This document shows positions 16,140 to 25,469 of a stretch of DNA of 64,000 nt, piece after piece. Both the position numbers and the translations under genes were made by a program. The stretch's first letter is position 1. Every line of letters begins with the position of its first letter. Origin of the DNA: Massilia sp. METH4 (GTDB lineage Bacteria > Pseudomonadota > Gammaproteobacteria > Burkholderiales > Burkholderiaceae_D). The notes below the pieces were generated by a model. That model was not told where the DNA came from and did no database searches. It saw nothing but the letters and a program-made list of their open reading frames with translations. Location: NCBI RefSeq assembly GCF_037094685.1, contig NZ_CP146614.1, forward strand, positions 5,518,001 to 5,582,000. Reading direction: 5' to 3'.

Positions 16140-18781
16140 AGATCCTGGATCAACGCGTGCTGCGCGGCCCCAACCTGTATGCCGCGCGCCCGTGCCTGCT
16201 GACGGTGCTGGACCTCGAAGAGCTGCACGAAGTCGGCTCCAGCGACGTGCCGGGCTTCACCGACGCGTTGCTGGCGCTGATGCCGAGCCTGATGGCACAC
16301 CGCTGCTCGCCGGGCCACTATGGCGGCTTCGCCGAACGCCTGCGCGACGGCACCTACATGGGCCACATCATCGAGCACCTCACGCTCGAACTGCAATGCC
16401 TGGCCGGCACCCCGGCCGGCTTCGGCCGCACGCGCCGCGTGCGCGGCCAGCCGGGCGCCTACCGCGTGGTGTGCGCCTACAAGGTCGAGGAAGTGGCCGT
16501 GGACGCCTTCGACCTGGCCTTGGCCATCGTGGCCGCGCTGGCCAAGGGCGAGCGCTTCGACCTGGAAGAGCCGCTCGCGGCGCTGCGCCGCACGGCCGAG
16601 CGCAATGCCGTGGGCACCAGCACCGCGGCGGTACTGAAGGCGGCGCGCCGCCGGCGCATCCCGTACTTCCGCGTGACGGAGAACACCAACCTGTTCCAGC
16701 TGGGCTGGGGCAGCAAGCAGAAGCGCCTGCAGGCCACGATGACCGGTGACGCCAGCAACATCGCCTGCCGCATCGCCAGCGACAAGCAACTGACCAAGGC
16801 GCTGCTGAAGGAGGCAGGCGTGCCGGTGCCCGGCGGCAGCGTCGTGGCGAGCGCCGACGAGGCGCTGCGCGCCGCCCGCAGGCTGCGCGGCACGGTCACC
16901 GTGAAGCCGCTGGACGCCAACCAGGGCAAGGGCGTGACCACACAGTGCAACACGCCCGAGGAAGTGGCGGCCGCCTTTGAAGCGGCACGTAAATTCTCGC
17001 GCAGCGTGATCGTGGAACGCTACATCGAGGGCCATGACTACCGCGTGCTCGTCACCGGCGACGTGGTGGCGGCGGCATCGCTGCGGCGCCCTCCCGCGGT
17101 GACTGGCGACGGCCGCCGCACGGTCCGCGAACTGGTCGAGATCGAGAACGGCAATCCGGCGCGCGGCAAGGGCCACACGAACATCCTCACCCAGATCCCG
17201 CTGGACGAGCATGCGCTGCAGGCCCTGCAAAAGCAGGGCTACGGCTTCGACAGCGTGCCGCCGGTGGGCGTCCCCGTCACGCTGCGCGGCAACGCCAACC
17301 TGTCCACGGGCGGCACGGCCGAGGACGTGACGGCGCTGCTGCCCGAGGAAACGCGCGCCACCTGCGTGCGCGCCGCGCAGAAGATCGGGCTCGACGTGGC
17401 GGGCATCGACCTGGTCTGCCGCGACATCGCCCGCCCGCTCGACGAACAGGGCGGCGCGATCATCGAGGTCAACGCGGCGCCGGGCATCCGCATGCACCAG
17501 TACCCTGCCGCCGGCACCCCGCGCGACGCGGGCGACGCCATCGTGCAGGCGATGTATGGCGACGATAATGGCCGCATCCCCGTCATCGCGATCACCGGAA
17601 CGAACGGCAAGACCACGACCACGCTGATGGCCGCGCACTGCGTGCGCATGGCCGGTTTCCGGACGGGCGTGACGACGACCGAGGGTGTGTACATCGACGG
17701 GCGCCGCATCGTCAGCGGCGATTGCAGCGGCTACTGGTCGGCGCGCACCGTGCTGACCGACCCCACCGTGGACTTCGCGGTGCTGGAAACGGCGCGCGGC
17801 GGCATTCTCAAGCGCGGGCTGGCGTTCGACCGTTGCGATGTCGCGGTGGTACTGAACATCAGCGCCGACCACCTGGGCCTGGACGGCGTTAACACCGTCG
17901 AGGACCTCGCCCGGGTGAAAGGCGTGGTGGCCAGCGCCGCGTCGCGCTGCGTGGTGCTCAATGCCGAGGACCGCCACTGCGTGCGCATGGGCGCCCGGCT
18001 GCGCGAGCAGGTCGAGGTGCTGTACTTCGCGCTGGACCCGGACAATCCCGTGCTGCTCAAGCACCTGGCCAACGGCGGCCGCGGCGCCTACCTGCAGGAT
18101 GGCGAACTGGTCATTGCCGACGGCACCCGGCACATGGTGCTGCTGCGCGCCGCCGAGATGCCGTCCGCGCTGGGCGGCCATGCGCGCTACAACATCGCCA
18201 ACGGCCTGGCCGCCGCCGCTGCCCTGCTCGCTTCAGGCCTGACGCCGGAGCGCATCGCCGCCGGCCTCGCGAGCTTCGTTTCCGACGGGCGCAGCAATCC
18301 GCTGCGCAGCAATGTGTTCGACGTGCGCGGCGTGACCGTCGTGGTCGACTACGCGCACAATCCGGCTGCCTACACGGCGCTCTCGGGCATGGCGCGCGGC
18401 CTGTCGAAGGGCAAGGTGGTCGGCGTGGTCACGGCGCCGGGCGACCGCCGCGACCAGGACCTGCAGGCCGTGGGCGCGACGTGCGCGAACGGCTTCGACG
18501 AGATCGTGGTCTACGAATCGAACAACCGGGGCCGCGCGCCCGGCGAGTGCGCGCGGCTGATGCTCGCCGGCGCCGCCACCAGCGGGCGGCCGGACGAGGC
18601 CATCCACAGCCGGCTGAACGGCCAGGAGGCGCTGCGGCATGGCCTGTCGCTGTGCCGACCGGGCGATGTGATGGTGTTTGCCTGCGGGTCGTCGCTGGGC
18701 GAGGTCGTGGAAGCGCTGCGGGAGAGCGATCCCGATAGTGCGCGCAGGATTGCGGAGCAGGCGGCGCTGGCGGGGGCGTGA
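16136..18781 (+). CDS. cphA: Cyanophycin synthetase
   Basis: An 881-residue cytoplasmic enzyme that builds cyanophycin from Asp and Arg with ATP. The N-terminal ~160 residues form the primer-binding domain. An ATP-grasp domain follows (about 200-480, with VTVKPLDANQGKGVTT and later IEVNAAPGIRMHQYP). The Mur-ligase-like half begins with the P-loop ITGTNGKTTTT near residue 490 and includes ETARGGILKRGL and VVVDYAHNPAAY. Both active domains appear intact. GAGGAAT precedes the ATG, which lies in ATGA with the cphB stop. This is the last gene of the operon; a single complete cphA is present in the window. Confidence 0.96.
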   Translation: MKILDQRVLRGPNLYAARPCLLTVLDLEELHEVGSSDVPGFTDALLALMPSLMAHRCSPGHYGGFAERLRDGTYMGHIIEHLTLELQCLAGTPAGFGRTRRVRGQPGAYRVVCAYKVEEVAVDAFDLALAIVAALAKGERFDLEEPLAALRRTAERNAVGTSTAAVLKAARRRRIPYFRVTENTNLFQLGWGSKQKRLQATMTGDASNIACRIASDKQLTKALLKEAGVPVPGGSVVASADEALRAARRLRGTVTVKPLDANQGKGVTTQCNTPEEVAAAFEAARKFSRSVIVERYIEGHDYRVLVTGDVVAAASLRRPPAVTGDGRRTVRELVEIENGNPARGKGHTNILTQIPLDEHALQALQKQGYGFDSVPPVGVPVTLRGNANLSTGGTAEDVTALLPEETRATCVRAAQKIGLDVAGIDLVCRDIARPLDEQGGAIIEVNAAPGIRMHQYPAAGTPRDAGDAIVQAMYGDDNGRIPVIAITGTNGKTTTTLMAAHCVRMAGFRTGVTTTEGVYIDGRRIVSGDCSGYWSARTVLTDPTVDFAVLETARGGILKRGLAFDRCDVAVVLNISADHLGLDGVNTVEDLARVKGVVASAASRCVVLNAEDRHCVRMGARLREQVEVLYFALDPDNPVLLKHLANGGRGAYLQDGELVIADGTRHMVLLRAAEMPSALGGHARYNIANGLAAAAALLASGLTPERIAAGLASFVSDGRSNPLRSNVFDVRGVTVVVDYAHNPAAYTALSGMARGLSKGKVVGVVTAPGDRRDQDLQAVGATCANGFDEIVVYESNNRGRAPGECARLMLAGAATSGRPDEAIHSRLNGQEALRHGLSLCRPGDVMVFACGSSLGEVVEALRESDPDSARRIAEQAALAGA

Positions 18782-18815
18782 GCCTCAGGTATCGAAGTGA
18801 TGGCGGCGCGAATTT

Positions 18816-18990
18816 CTCGTCCGCGGCGTAAGAACACCAGTGTCAGACACCATTTTCCTGCGGAAAATGGTGTCTGACACCGGTTTGCCTCCGAGGTCGC
18901 GTGATCTCAAACCGGTGGCAACGCTACCCGCTCGTCCGCGGCGGATGAGAACGGGTGTCTGACACCGGTTTGCTTCCGAGGTCGCGTGTA
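18816..18990. repeat. Tandemly duplicated intergenic repeat with 19-bp perfect palindrome
   Basis: A perfect palindrome has arms at 18840-18858 and 18862-18880, with centre TGC. The arms contain GTGTCAGACACC. The surrounding unit (CTCGTCCGCGGCG, AGAAC, TGTCTGACACCGG, TTTGC, CCGAGGTCGCGTG) occurs twice, near 18817-18903 and 18930-18988, the second with only half of the palindrome. It lies between convergent genes and probably terminates transcription from both. Confidence 0.8.
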
Positions 18991-18992
18991 AG

Positions 18993-20003
18993 TCAGCCGG
19001 CCAGGCCCATCTTTAACAACCACGGCGTCACCCCGGTCCACCTTTTGAACGACCGACGGAAATTGGCGGCATCGTGGAACCCGAGATACCCCGCCACGGC
19101 CTCGTTATCGGCCCCCTGCGCGTGGAACATCCACAGCGCGACATGGGTACGCACCTGGTCCAGCTCGGCCTGGTAGTGCGTGCCGTGCCGCGCCAGGTGG
19201 CGCTTGAACGTGGCCGGGCTGACGCCGAAGTCGGCGGCGGCCCGCTCCAGCGCGGGCGCCGTGCGCACCCGTTCCAGCAGATAGTCGTACAGCGCCGCCA
19301 GCAGGCCTGGCGAGCGCTCCGGCTCGCCCTCGGCGGCGCGCAGCGCCAGGGCGGCGGCCAGCGCGCTGCCGCGCGGCCAAGGGCGGTCCAGCCATCCGTC
19401 CTCGATCAGCATCGCGTCGAAATGGCAGTCGAAGCGCAGTGCGCTGCCCAGGTGCACGTGGTGCTGCTCGATGTGGCGGGGCGCGGCGCGGTTGAAGCAG
19501 AAGCGCCACGGCAGGCGTTCGCCGCCCAGCCAGCGGCACAGGGCGACGACGGCCGTCATGTGCATCTCTACCAGCGCCCCCTTCAGCGCCGGGGCGCCGT
19601 GGCTGTCGATCCAGTACAGTGCCGCCATGCCTTCCCAGGTTTCCAGGCGGGGGCGCAGCAGGGGCGTCAGCCGGGCGTGCCAGCGGCACAGGATCGCCAG
19701 CGCCTCGCGCAGGGTCGGTGCCTGCACCAGGGCGTTGCTGGGTGCGCCGTCGTGGCCCGGCAGCAGTTGCTGGCCCAGCATGAAGCTCGTGTCCGGACTG
19801 TCCAGCGTGCGCAGCGCATTGGCGAGCAGCTGGAGATACTGCGCCGGCGCCACCAGGCCGGGCGCGCCCGGCGCGGCATCGAGCCCGGTGCCCCGCAGCA
19901 GCGCGCCGGCGTCGGCATCGCGCGACCGGGCGAATGCCAGCACGAGCGCCGGCTGCTGGTGGGCCGGGATCGTCGCCTCGGCAGCGCCCCGCCAGGCGAT
20001 CAC
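18993..20003 (-). CDS. AraC-family transcriptional regulator
   Basis: A 336-residue cytoplasmic regulator. Residues ~15-200 match the arabinose-binding-like N-terminal domain found in OruR/ArgR-type AraC proteins. The C-terminal ~100 residues carry two helix-turn-helix motifs: ALERAAADFGVSPATFKRHL, and later GYLGFHDAANFRRSFKRW followed by GVTPWLLK. The GTG start overlaps the stop of the GGDEF gene (GTGA), so the two are coupled. No effector or target is evident. Confidence 0.85.
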   Translation of the reverse strand: MIAWRGAAEATIPAHQQPALVLAFARSRDADAGALLRGTGLDAAPGAPGLVAPAQYLQLLANALRTLDSPDTSFMLGQQLLPGHDGAPSNALVQAPTLREALAILCRWHARLTPLLRPRLETWEGMAALYWIDSHGAPALKGALVEMHMTAVVALCRWLGGERLPWRFCFNRAAPRHIEQHHVHLGSALRFDCHFDAMLIEDGWLDRPWPRGSALAAALALRAAEGEPERSPGLLAALYDYLLERVRTAPALERAAADFGVSPATFKRHLARHGTHYQAELDQVRTHVALWMFHAQGADNEAVAGYLGFHDAANFRRSFKRWTGVTPWLLKMGLAG

Positions 20004-20860
20004 GCCGCGTCCACCTGGCGGCACAGGTCCGCCAGCACGGTGTCCGGCGAACGGGCGGCCGCGCCGTCGGTCAGGGCCACGCTGTGGCGCAGCGTCAGCG
20101 GCACCGGCGTGCCGCCCGCATGGTGGCGCATCATCGCCACCATCACGCACAGGTGGCGGGCCGCGTCATGCGCGGCCGCGTCCGTGAGCCCCGGCATGAG
20201 CACGGCGAACCGGTCGCCCGCATAGCGGCACAGCAGGTCGTCGCAGCGCAGGTTAAGCAGCAGCATGTGGCTCACGGCCTGCAGCACCCGGTCGCCCTCG
20301 GCCTGGCCATGTTCCCGATTGATGCGGTGGAAGCCGTCGATGTCGAGCAGCACCAGCGCGCAGCCGCCCCGCTGGCGCGCCAGCTGGGCGCGCAGGTAGC
20401 CGGCGTCCGCCAGCTGCGTCACGCGGTCGAATGCGCGGTGGTCGCGGAACAGCCGCTCGCGCTTTTTCAGGTGTTCCGTCAACGTGGCCTGTTCCTGGCG
20501 CCAGTACACCATGCCGGCGGTCAGCACGACCATGCCGAGGGGGACCAGCGCTTCCAGCGCGTTGTCCCACAGCGCGGCCTTGTCGACGCTGAACATCTCG
20601 TCCAGGCAGTCGGCCCACGAGCCCGCGCCGATCGCGGCCAGGCCCAGGGACAGCAGGCGGGTCACGCGGCCGTCCGGCCGGCTGGCCAGCACGATCATGC
20701 ACCAGGCGAGCGCCACCAGGGCCGTGCCGCCCTCGCTGGCGATGTCGAACCATTTCCAGGTACCCGTCGGCTTGACGGCGCCGGCGGTGGCATACAGCAG
20801 GGCGAGGACCGCGCAGGCGAGGCAGGCGGCGGCAATGGCGTGGCGTTGGATCGTGTTCAT
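20000..20860 (-). CDS. Membrane GGDEF-domain protein with degenerate active site
   Basis: A 286-residue inner-membrane protein with about four hydrophobic segments in residues 8-120 and a C-terminal GGDEF fold (DIDGFHRINREHGQAEGDRVL). The signature reads RYAGDRF instead of RYGGDEF, which should impair diguanylate cyclase activity. The inhibitory-site motif RxxD is kept as RCDD at the usual spacing, so it may bind c-di-GMP as an effector. It is first in an operon with the AraC regulator and divergent from the TonB receptor. A weak Pho-box-like sequence precedes it. Confidence 0.82.
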   Translation of the reverse strand: MNTIQRHAIAAACLACAVLALLYATAGAVKPTGTWKWFDIASEGGTALVALAWCMIVLASRPDGRVTRLLSLGLAAIGAGSWADCLDEMFSVDKAALWDNALEALVPLGMVVLTAGMVYWRQEQATLTEHLKKRERLFRDHRAFDRVTQLADAGYLRAQLARQRGGCALVLLDIDGFHRINREHGQAEGDRVLQAVSHMLLLNLRCDDLLCRYAGDRFAVLMPGLTDAAAHDAARHLCVMVAMMRHHAGGTPVPLTLRHSVALTDGAAARSPDTVLADLCRQVDAA

Positions 20861-21065
20861 GACCGGCCAGCTTAGTGGCGGTTTGTGACAGGGCCGTGAC
20901 CTTGGGGAGCGCTTGTGGCGCCATCGCCAGGGGTGCGATCGGCTCACGGGCCGTGCCGATTCCGGCGCGATGCGGCCGCGTCGCCATGGCGTCCTGCGAG
21001 CGACACGGGGCGGCAAGGGGTCATTTCGGCTCATCGGGCATGCCGCCGCCGCCGGGGCGCGAAAG

Positions 21066-21099
21066 CTGTCACCGATCGGTCATATGGGCTGCCTAGAAT
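21066..21099 (+). promoter_or_regulatory. Pho box and -10 element upstream of TonB receptor-phytase operon
   Basis: CTGTCACCGATCGGTCAT at 21066-21083 matches the PhoB consensus of two CTGTCAT repeats separated by four bases at 12 of 14 defined positions. TAGAAT (21094-21099) lies ten bases downstream, the usual spacing for Pho-activated promoters that lack a good -35. This predicts induction under phosphate limitation. Confidence 0.72.
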
Positions 21100-21132
21100 C
21101 CGCCCCCATCGTCAACCAACCGAAGAACAAGC

Positions 21133-23625
21133 ATGCGACACCTTGCCATCCCCGCCCTCGGCCTGCTGGCCGCCACGGGAGTCCAGGCCGCTGGCGACCC
21201 CACGGTCGTCATCGCCGGCCAGCGCGTCAGCCTCGCCAACGCCATCGCGGCGCAGGAAAGGGCCGACAATATCGTCAGCGTCGTCTCCAGCGATGGCATC
21301 GGCGGCCTGCCCGACAAGAACGCGGCCGAAGCCCTGGCCCGCCTGCCCGGCGTGGCCGTGCAGCGCGACCAGGGCGAAGGCCGCTATGTGGCGGTGCGCG
21401 GCCTGGGCCCGGAATTGAATGCCGTGACGATCAACGGGGCGCAGGTGCCCTCGCCCGAGTCGGGCACGCGCGCCGTGGCGCTCGACGTGCTGCCGGCCGG
21501 GCTGATCCGCACGCTGGAAGTCTCGAAGACGCTGACGCCGGACCAGGACGCGAACTCGCTGGGCGGCACCGTAACGGTCAAGACGCTGTCCGCCTTCGAC
21601 CTGCCCGGGTCGATGCTCACGCTCGGCGTCGGCGCCAGCCACGATACGAACACCGGCCGCAACAGCCCGAACGGCAATCTGCTGTGGGCGCAGCGCATTG
21701 CCGGCGGCACGCTGGGCGTGGCGGCCGGCCTGTCCGGCGAAAAGCGCAAGTTCGGCTCCGACAATGTGGAAACGGGAGGTGCCTGGAGCGGCGACCGCCT
21801 GGAGGGGTTCGAGCTGCGCGATTACCTGCCGGTGCGCGAACGCCGTGCGGCCGCCCTCAACCTGGACTGGCGGCCCGATGCCTCTTCCAGCTACGCGCTG
21901 CGCGCTTTCGTGAGCCGCTTCTCCGATGACGAAGTGCGCGACCGCCTCACCGTCGGCAATATCGACGGCGACGACCTGGCAGAGGGCGAGACCGACAGGG
22001 CGCGGCTGGAACGGCGCCTGCGCCAGCGCAAATACACGCAGGAGATCCGCTCGCTGACGGCCAGCGCCGACCGGCGGCTGGGCGAGTGGCGCGTCCAGGC
22101 CGAGGCGACGGCCAGCCGCGCCACCGACGACGCGCCCGAGTCGATCAACGATGCGCGCTTTCGCGCCAGCTTCGCCGGCGTCGGTTTCACGAACACGATG
22201 GCGCCGCGGCTCGTCGCACCGGCAGCCGCATTCGACCCTGCCAGCTACAACCTGAACGCCATCACGCTGCAGCAAAGTCATGCGGAAGATCGCGCCAAGG
22301 CCCTGCGGCTGGACCTGACGCGCCAGTTCGACGATGGCTATGCCGTGAAATTCGGCGCCAAGGCGAGCCGCCGCGACAAGGACAACGACACCAACCAGTG
22401 GACCTACGACAGCAACCGTGCCACCAGCGCCAACTGGTGGGGTGCAGGGTCGCGGTCGATGAACGCCTTCGTCGGCGCTGGGCAGATCGATTACGCGTTC
22501 GGGTCGATCGGCGCGGCACTCGACCCGGCCCTGGTGCGCGCGCGGGTCGCGGGCCTGCCGCGGGCCGGCGCGCAACTGGCGGCGGAATCGGCGCTCGACG
22601 ATTTCGCGATGAGCGAGGATATCGACGCCGCCTACGTGCAGGGCACGCTCGCCCGGGGCGCCTGGTCGCTGCTGGCCGGCGTGCGCGCCGAGCGCACCCG
22701 CTTCGAGGCGGCCGGCCGGCAGATCGAAGTACTGGAAGACGACGGCGAATCGATCACCGCGCGCCGCGCCGGGCGTGCCTACACGAACTGGCTGCCGACG
22801 CTGCAGGCCCGCTACGACCTCGATCGCGCCACCAGCGTGCGGGCCGCGTGGACCAATTCGGTGGTGCGCGCCAACTTCAGCCAGCTGGCACCCGGCATCA
22901 GCCTGGACAGCGCCACCGAGGCCACCATCGGCAACCCGGAGCTGGCGCCGCTGAAATCGCATAACCTCGACCTGGGCATCGAGCGCGTGCTGGGCAGCGA
23001 CGGCACGATGTCGGCCTACCTGTTCTACAAGGACATCGCCAATTTCACGTACGCGACCAACCTGGCGGGCAGCGGCCGCTGGGCCGGCTATACGACCGCG
23101 ACCTCGTATGCCAACGGCGATTCGGCCAGGGTGCGGGGCATCGAGCTGGCCTGGCAGCAGCCCTTGCGCATGCTGCCCGCGCCGTTCAACGGCCTGCTGG
23201 TCGGCGTCAACGCGGCCTTCACGCACTCGCGCGCCGCGATCGACAGCTTCGACGAGGAGGCCGGCAGCCGCCGGGGCCGCTCGATCCGCCTGCCGGGCCA
23301 GTCGAGCCGCATGGCCAATGCGATGATCGGCTACGAGGTGGGGCCGGTCAGCACGCGCCTGGCCGTCAACCACAAGTCGCCCTACCTGCTCGAGCTGGGC
23401 GACGACGTGCTCGACGCACGCGGCGACCGCATCGTCGACAGCCAGACGCAGGTCGACTTCTCGCTGTCGTGGCAGATCGACCGCCGCTGGCAGCTGTCGT
23501 TCGAGGCCAGCAACCTGAATAACGAAAAATACTATGTGTACCAGGGCGTGAAGGCGCACAACGTCCAGTACGAACAATACGGCCGCACCTACAAGATCGG
23601 CCTGAAAGCGAGCCTGTTCCGATGA
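21133..23625 (+). CDS. TonB-dependent outer-membrane receptor, phytase-linked
   Basis: An 830-residue outer-membrane receptor. A short signal peptide (about residues 1-19, ending VQAAG) is followed by the plug domain (SDGIGGLPDKNAAEALARLPGV broken over the N-terminal 75 residues; RYVAVRGLGPELNAVTING), a large beta-barrel and a terminal aromatic residue (KASLF-Arg). The plug features place it in the TonB-receptor branch with the LPDKNAAEAL motif, often linked to complex organic substrates. The phytase gene starts inside its stop codon (ATGA). Together with the Pho box this suggests uptake of phytate or phytate-derived inositol phosphates. The substrate is inferred. Confidence 0.88.
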   Translation: MRHLAIPALGLLAATGVQAAGDPTVVIAGQRVSLANAIAAQERADNIVSVVSSDGIGGLPDKNAAEALARLPGVAVQRDQGEGRYVAVRGLGPELNAVTINGAQVPSPESGTRAVALDVLPAGLIRTLEVSKTLTPDQDANSLGGTVTVKTLSAFDLPGSMLTLGVGASHDTNTGRNSPNGNLLWAQRIAGGTLGVAAGLSGEKRKFGSDNVETGGAWSGDRLEGFELRDYLPVRERRAAALNLDWRPDASSSYALRAFVSRFSDDEVRDRLTVGNIDGDDLAEGETDRARLERRLRQRKYTQEIRSLTASADRRLGEWRVQAEATASRATDDAPESINDARFRASFAGVGFTNTMAPRLVAPAAAFDPASYNLNAITLQQSHAEDRAKALRLDLTRQFDDGYAVKFGAKASRRDKDNDTNQWTYDSNRATSANWWGAGSRSMNAFVGAGQIDYAFGSIGAALDPALVRARVAGLPRAGAQLAAESALDDFAMSEDIDAAYVQGTLARGAWSLLAGVRAERTRFEAAGRQIEVLEDDGESITARRAGRAYTNWLPTLQARYDLDRATSVRAAWTNSVVRANFSQLAPGISLDSATEATIGNPELAPLKSHNLDLGIERVLGSDGTMSAYLFYKDIANFTYATNLAGSGRWAGYTTATSYANGDSARVRGIELAWQQPLRMLPAPFNGLLVGVNAAFTHSRAAIDSFDEEAGSRRGRSIRLPGQSSRMANAMIGYEVGPVSTRLAVNHKSPYLLELGDDVLDARGDRIVDSQTQVDFSLSWQIDRRWQLSFEASNLNNEKYYVYQGVKAHNVQYEQYGRTYKIGLKASLFR

Positions 23626-25430
23626 AGACCCTGATGTCGATTCCGCTGCTGGCCGCCGTGCTGGCGGCGCATGCCCAGCCCCTCCCGCCGGCGCTGGCGC
23701 AGGCCCGCGGCCTGGCCGCCCTGCCGGACGGCTGGCTGGCAATGGACAAGGACGCCGTGCGCCTCGTCGACGCCGCCGGTACCGAACGGGCGCGGCTGGC
23801 CGTGCGGGGCCGCCAGCTCGACGCGCGCGCCGGTGCGGAAGCGGGCGCGCTCGCCATCGTCACCGACGCCAATGCCGAGCGGGTGATCCCGCTGCGCGTG
23901 GATGCCCGCGCCGGCACCCTCGCCGCCCTGCCCCCGCTGCCGGACACGGGCTACGGCATCGAGGCCGCCTGCCTGTATCGCGATGCACAGCGGCTGACCT
24001 ACGCTTTCCTGGTCGGCAAGGACGGCCAGGCCGAGCAATGGCTGCTCGACGGCGAGGCGCCGCGCCGCGTACGCCGGCTGGCCTTGCCGCCGCATGTGGA
24101 AGCCTGCCGCGTCGACGATGCCGCCGGCACCTTGTACGTGGCCGAGGAAGGCATGGGTGTGTGGGCCTACCGGGCCGATGCCGAAGGCGCGCCGGCACGC
24201 CGGGCGGTCGCGCTGGCGCCGCCGTTCGGCAAGTTGTCCGGCGGCGCCGGCGCGCTGGCTGTCGTGCCGGGCGGCGTCGCGGCTGCCGATGGCAAGGACA
24301 CGCTGCACGCGTGGCGCCTGTCGGGCGACACGTGGCGCGCCGTCGCGGTCGCCGCGGAGGGGGTCGGGCAGCTGGCCACCGACGGCAGCGGCCGGTTGCT
24401 GGCGCGCGGCGGCAAGGACTGGCGCGTCGTCTCCCTCGCCCTCAAGGCGCCGGCGCGCGCCGCGCCGCTGCCCATCGTGGTGCCGCGTGCCCAGACCGAA
24501 CCGGTGGCGCGCGCCGGGGATGCCGCCGATGACCCGGCCATCTGGCTGCACCCGACCGATCCGACGGCCTCCCGGGTACTGGGCACGAACAAGAAGCAGG
24601 GCTTGCTGGTGTACGACCTGCGGGGACGGCAGCAGCAATTGCTGGAGGCTGGCCGCCTGAATAACGTCGATGTGCGCCAGGATGTGGCGTTCGGTGCGGA
24701 ACGGTTCGACCTGGCGCTGGCCACGCAGCGCGACGAGAACGCGATGGTACTGTTCACCATCGCCCCCGACGGCACGGTGGCCGAGGCCGCGCGCCTGCCG
24801 ACCGAACTGGCCGAGATCTACGGCGCGTGTGTCCACCGGCCGGCGGGCGGCGGCCTCGATGCCTTCGTCAACGACAAGGATGGCCGCTACCTGCACTACC
24901 GCATCGGCCGTGCCGGCGGCAAGTTCACGGCGCAGGTCGTGCGCCGCTTCCGCACCGCCAGCCAGCCGGAAGGCTGCGTGGCGGACGAAGCCAGCGGCCA
25001 ACTGTTCGTCGGCGAGGAAAAGCGCGGCCTGTGGGTGACGAGCACCGACGCGGCCGCCGAACCGCGCCTGGCCATGGCGCTGCCCGTCGGCGGCGTGCTG
25101 AAGGCCGATGTCGAGGGTGTCGCCGTGTACCGTGGCGCAGCACGCAGCTATGTGGTCGTCTCCAGCCAGGGTGACGACAGCTACGTGGTGCTCGACGCCG
25201 CCCCGCCCCACCGCGTGCGCGGCGCGTTCCGGATCGGTGTCGACACGGCGGCCGGCATCGATGGCGCGTCCGAGACCGACGGCCTGGAAGTGACGTCGGC
25301 CGACCTGGGCGGGCCCTATGCGCGCGGCATGCTGGTCGTGCAGGATGGCTACAAGCGCATGCCCGATGGCCCGCAGAACTTCAAGCTCGTGGCGTGGGAG
25401 GACATTGCCCGCGCGCTCGGGCTCGACTAG
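23622..25430 (+). CDS. Beta-propeller phytase with an incomplete N-terminal repeat domain
   Basis: A 602-residue secreted phytase (signal peptide about residues 1-18, ending AAHAQ). Residues ~290-600 form a complete beta-propeller phytase domain, with the opening motif DDPAIWLHPTDPTASRVLG, then GLLVYDLRG, NNVDVR, and the closing VEGVAVY and FKLVAWEDI. The first ~270 residues look like a weaker, incomplete propeller lacking the DDPAIW motif, as known for dual-domain phytases. The enzyme releases phosphate from phytate, calcium-dependently in this family. It is translationally coupled to the TonB receptor and shares its Pho box. Confidence 0.9.
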   Translation: MKTLMSIPLLAAVLAAHAQPLPPALAQARGLAALPDGWLAMDKDAVRLVDAAGTERARLAVRGRQLDARAGAEAGALAIVTDANAERVIPLRVDARAGTLAALPPLPDTGYGIEAACLYRDAQRLTYAFLVGKDGQAEQWLLDGEAPRRVRRLALPPHVEACRVDDAAGTLYVAEEGMGVWAYRADAEGAPARRAVALAPPFGKLSGGAGALAVVPGGVAAADGKDTLHAWRLSGDTWRAVAVAAEGVGQLATDGSGRLLARGGKDWRVVSLALKAPARAAPLPIVVPRAQTEPVARAGDAADDPAIWLHPTDPTASRVLGTNKKQGLLVYDLRGRQQQLLEAGRLNNVDVRQDVAFGAERFDLALATQRDENAMVLFTIAPDGTVAEAARLPTELAEIYGACVHRPAGGGLDAFVNDKDGRYLHYRIGRAGGKFTAQVVRRFRTASQPEGCVADEASGQLFVGEEKRGLWVTSTDAAAEPRLAMALPVGGVLKADVEGVAVYRGAARSYVVVSSQGDDSYVVLDAAPPHRVRGAFRIGVDTAAGIDGASETDGLEVTSADLGGPYARGMLVVQDGYKRMPDGPQNFKLVAWEDIARALGLD

Positions 25431-25438
25431 AGCGGGTA

Positions 25439-25469
25439 CACGCCGGGCTCGCCAGAACGGCCCGGCGTG
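25439..25469 (+). terminator. Hairpin after the phytase gene
   Basis: Ten-base perfect arms (CACGCCGGGC and complement) are separated by 11 bases, nine bases after the phytase stop codon. No T-tract follows, so it may be a weak terminator or mRNA-stabilising hairpin. Confidence 0.5.

Noticed and set aside
21112..23742. Long minus-strand frame opposite the TonB receptor
   Set aside because: Antisense shadow of a real gene; no protein family features and no plausible start signal.
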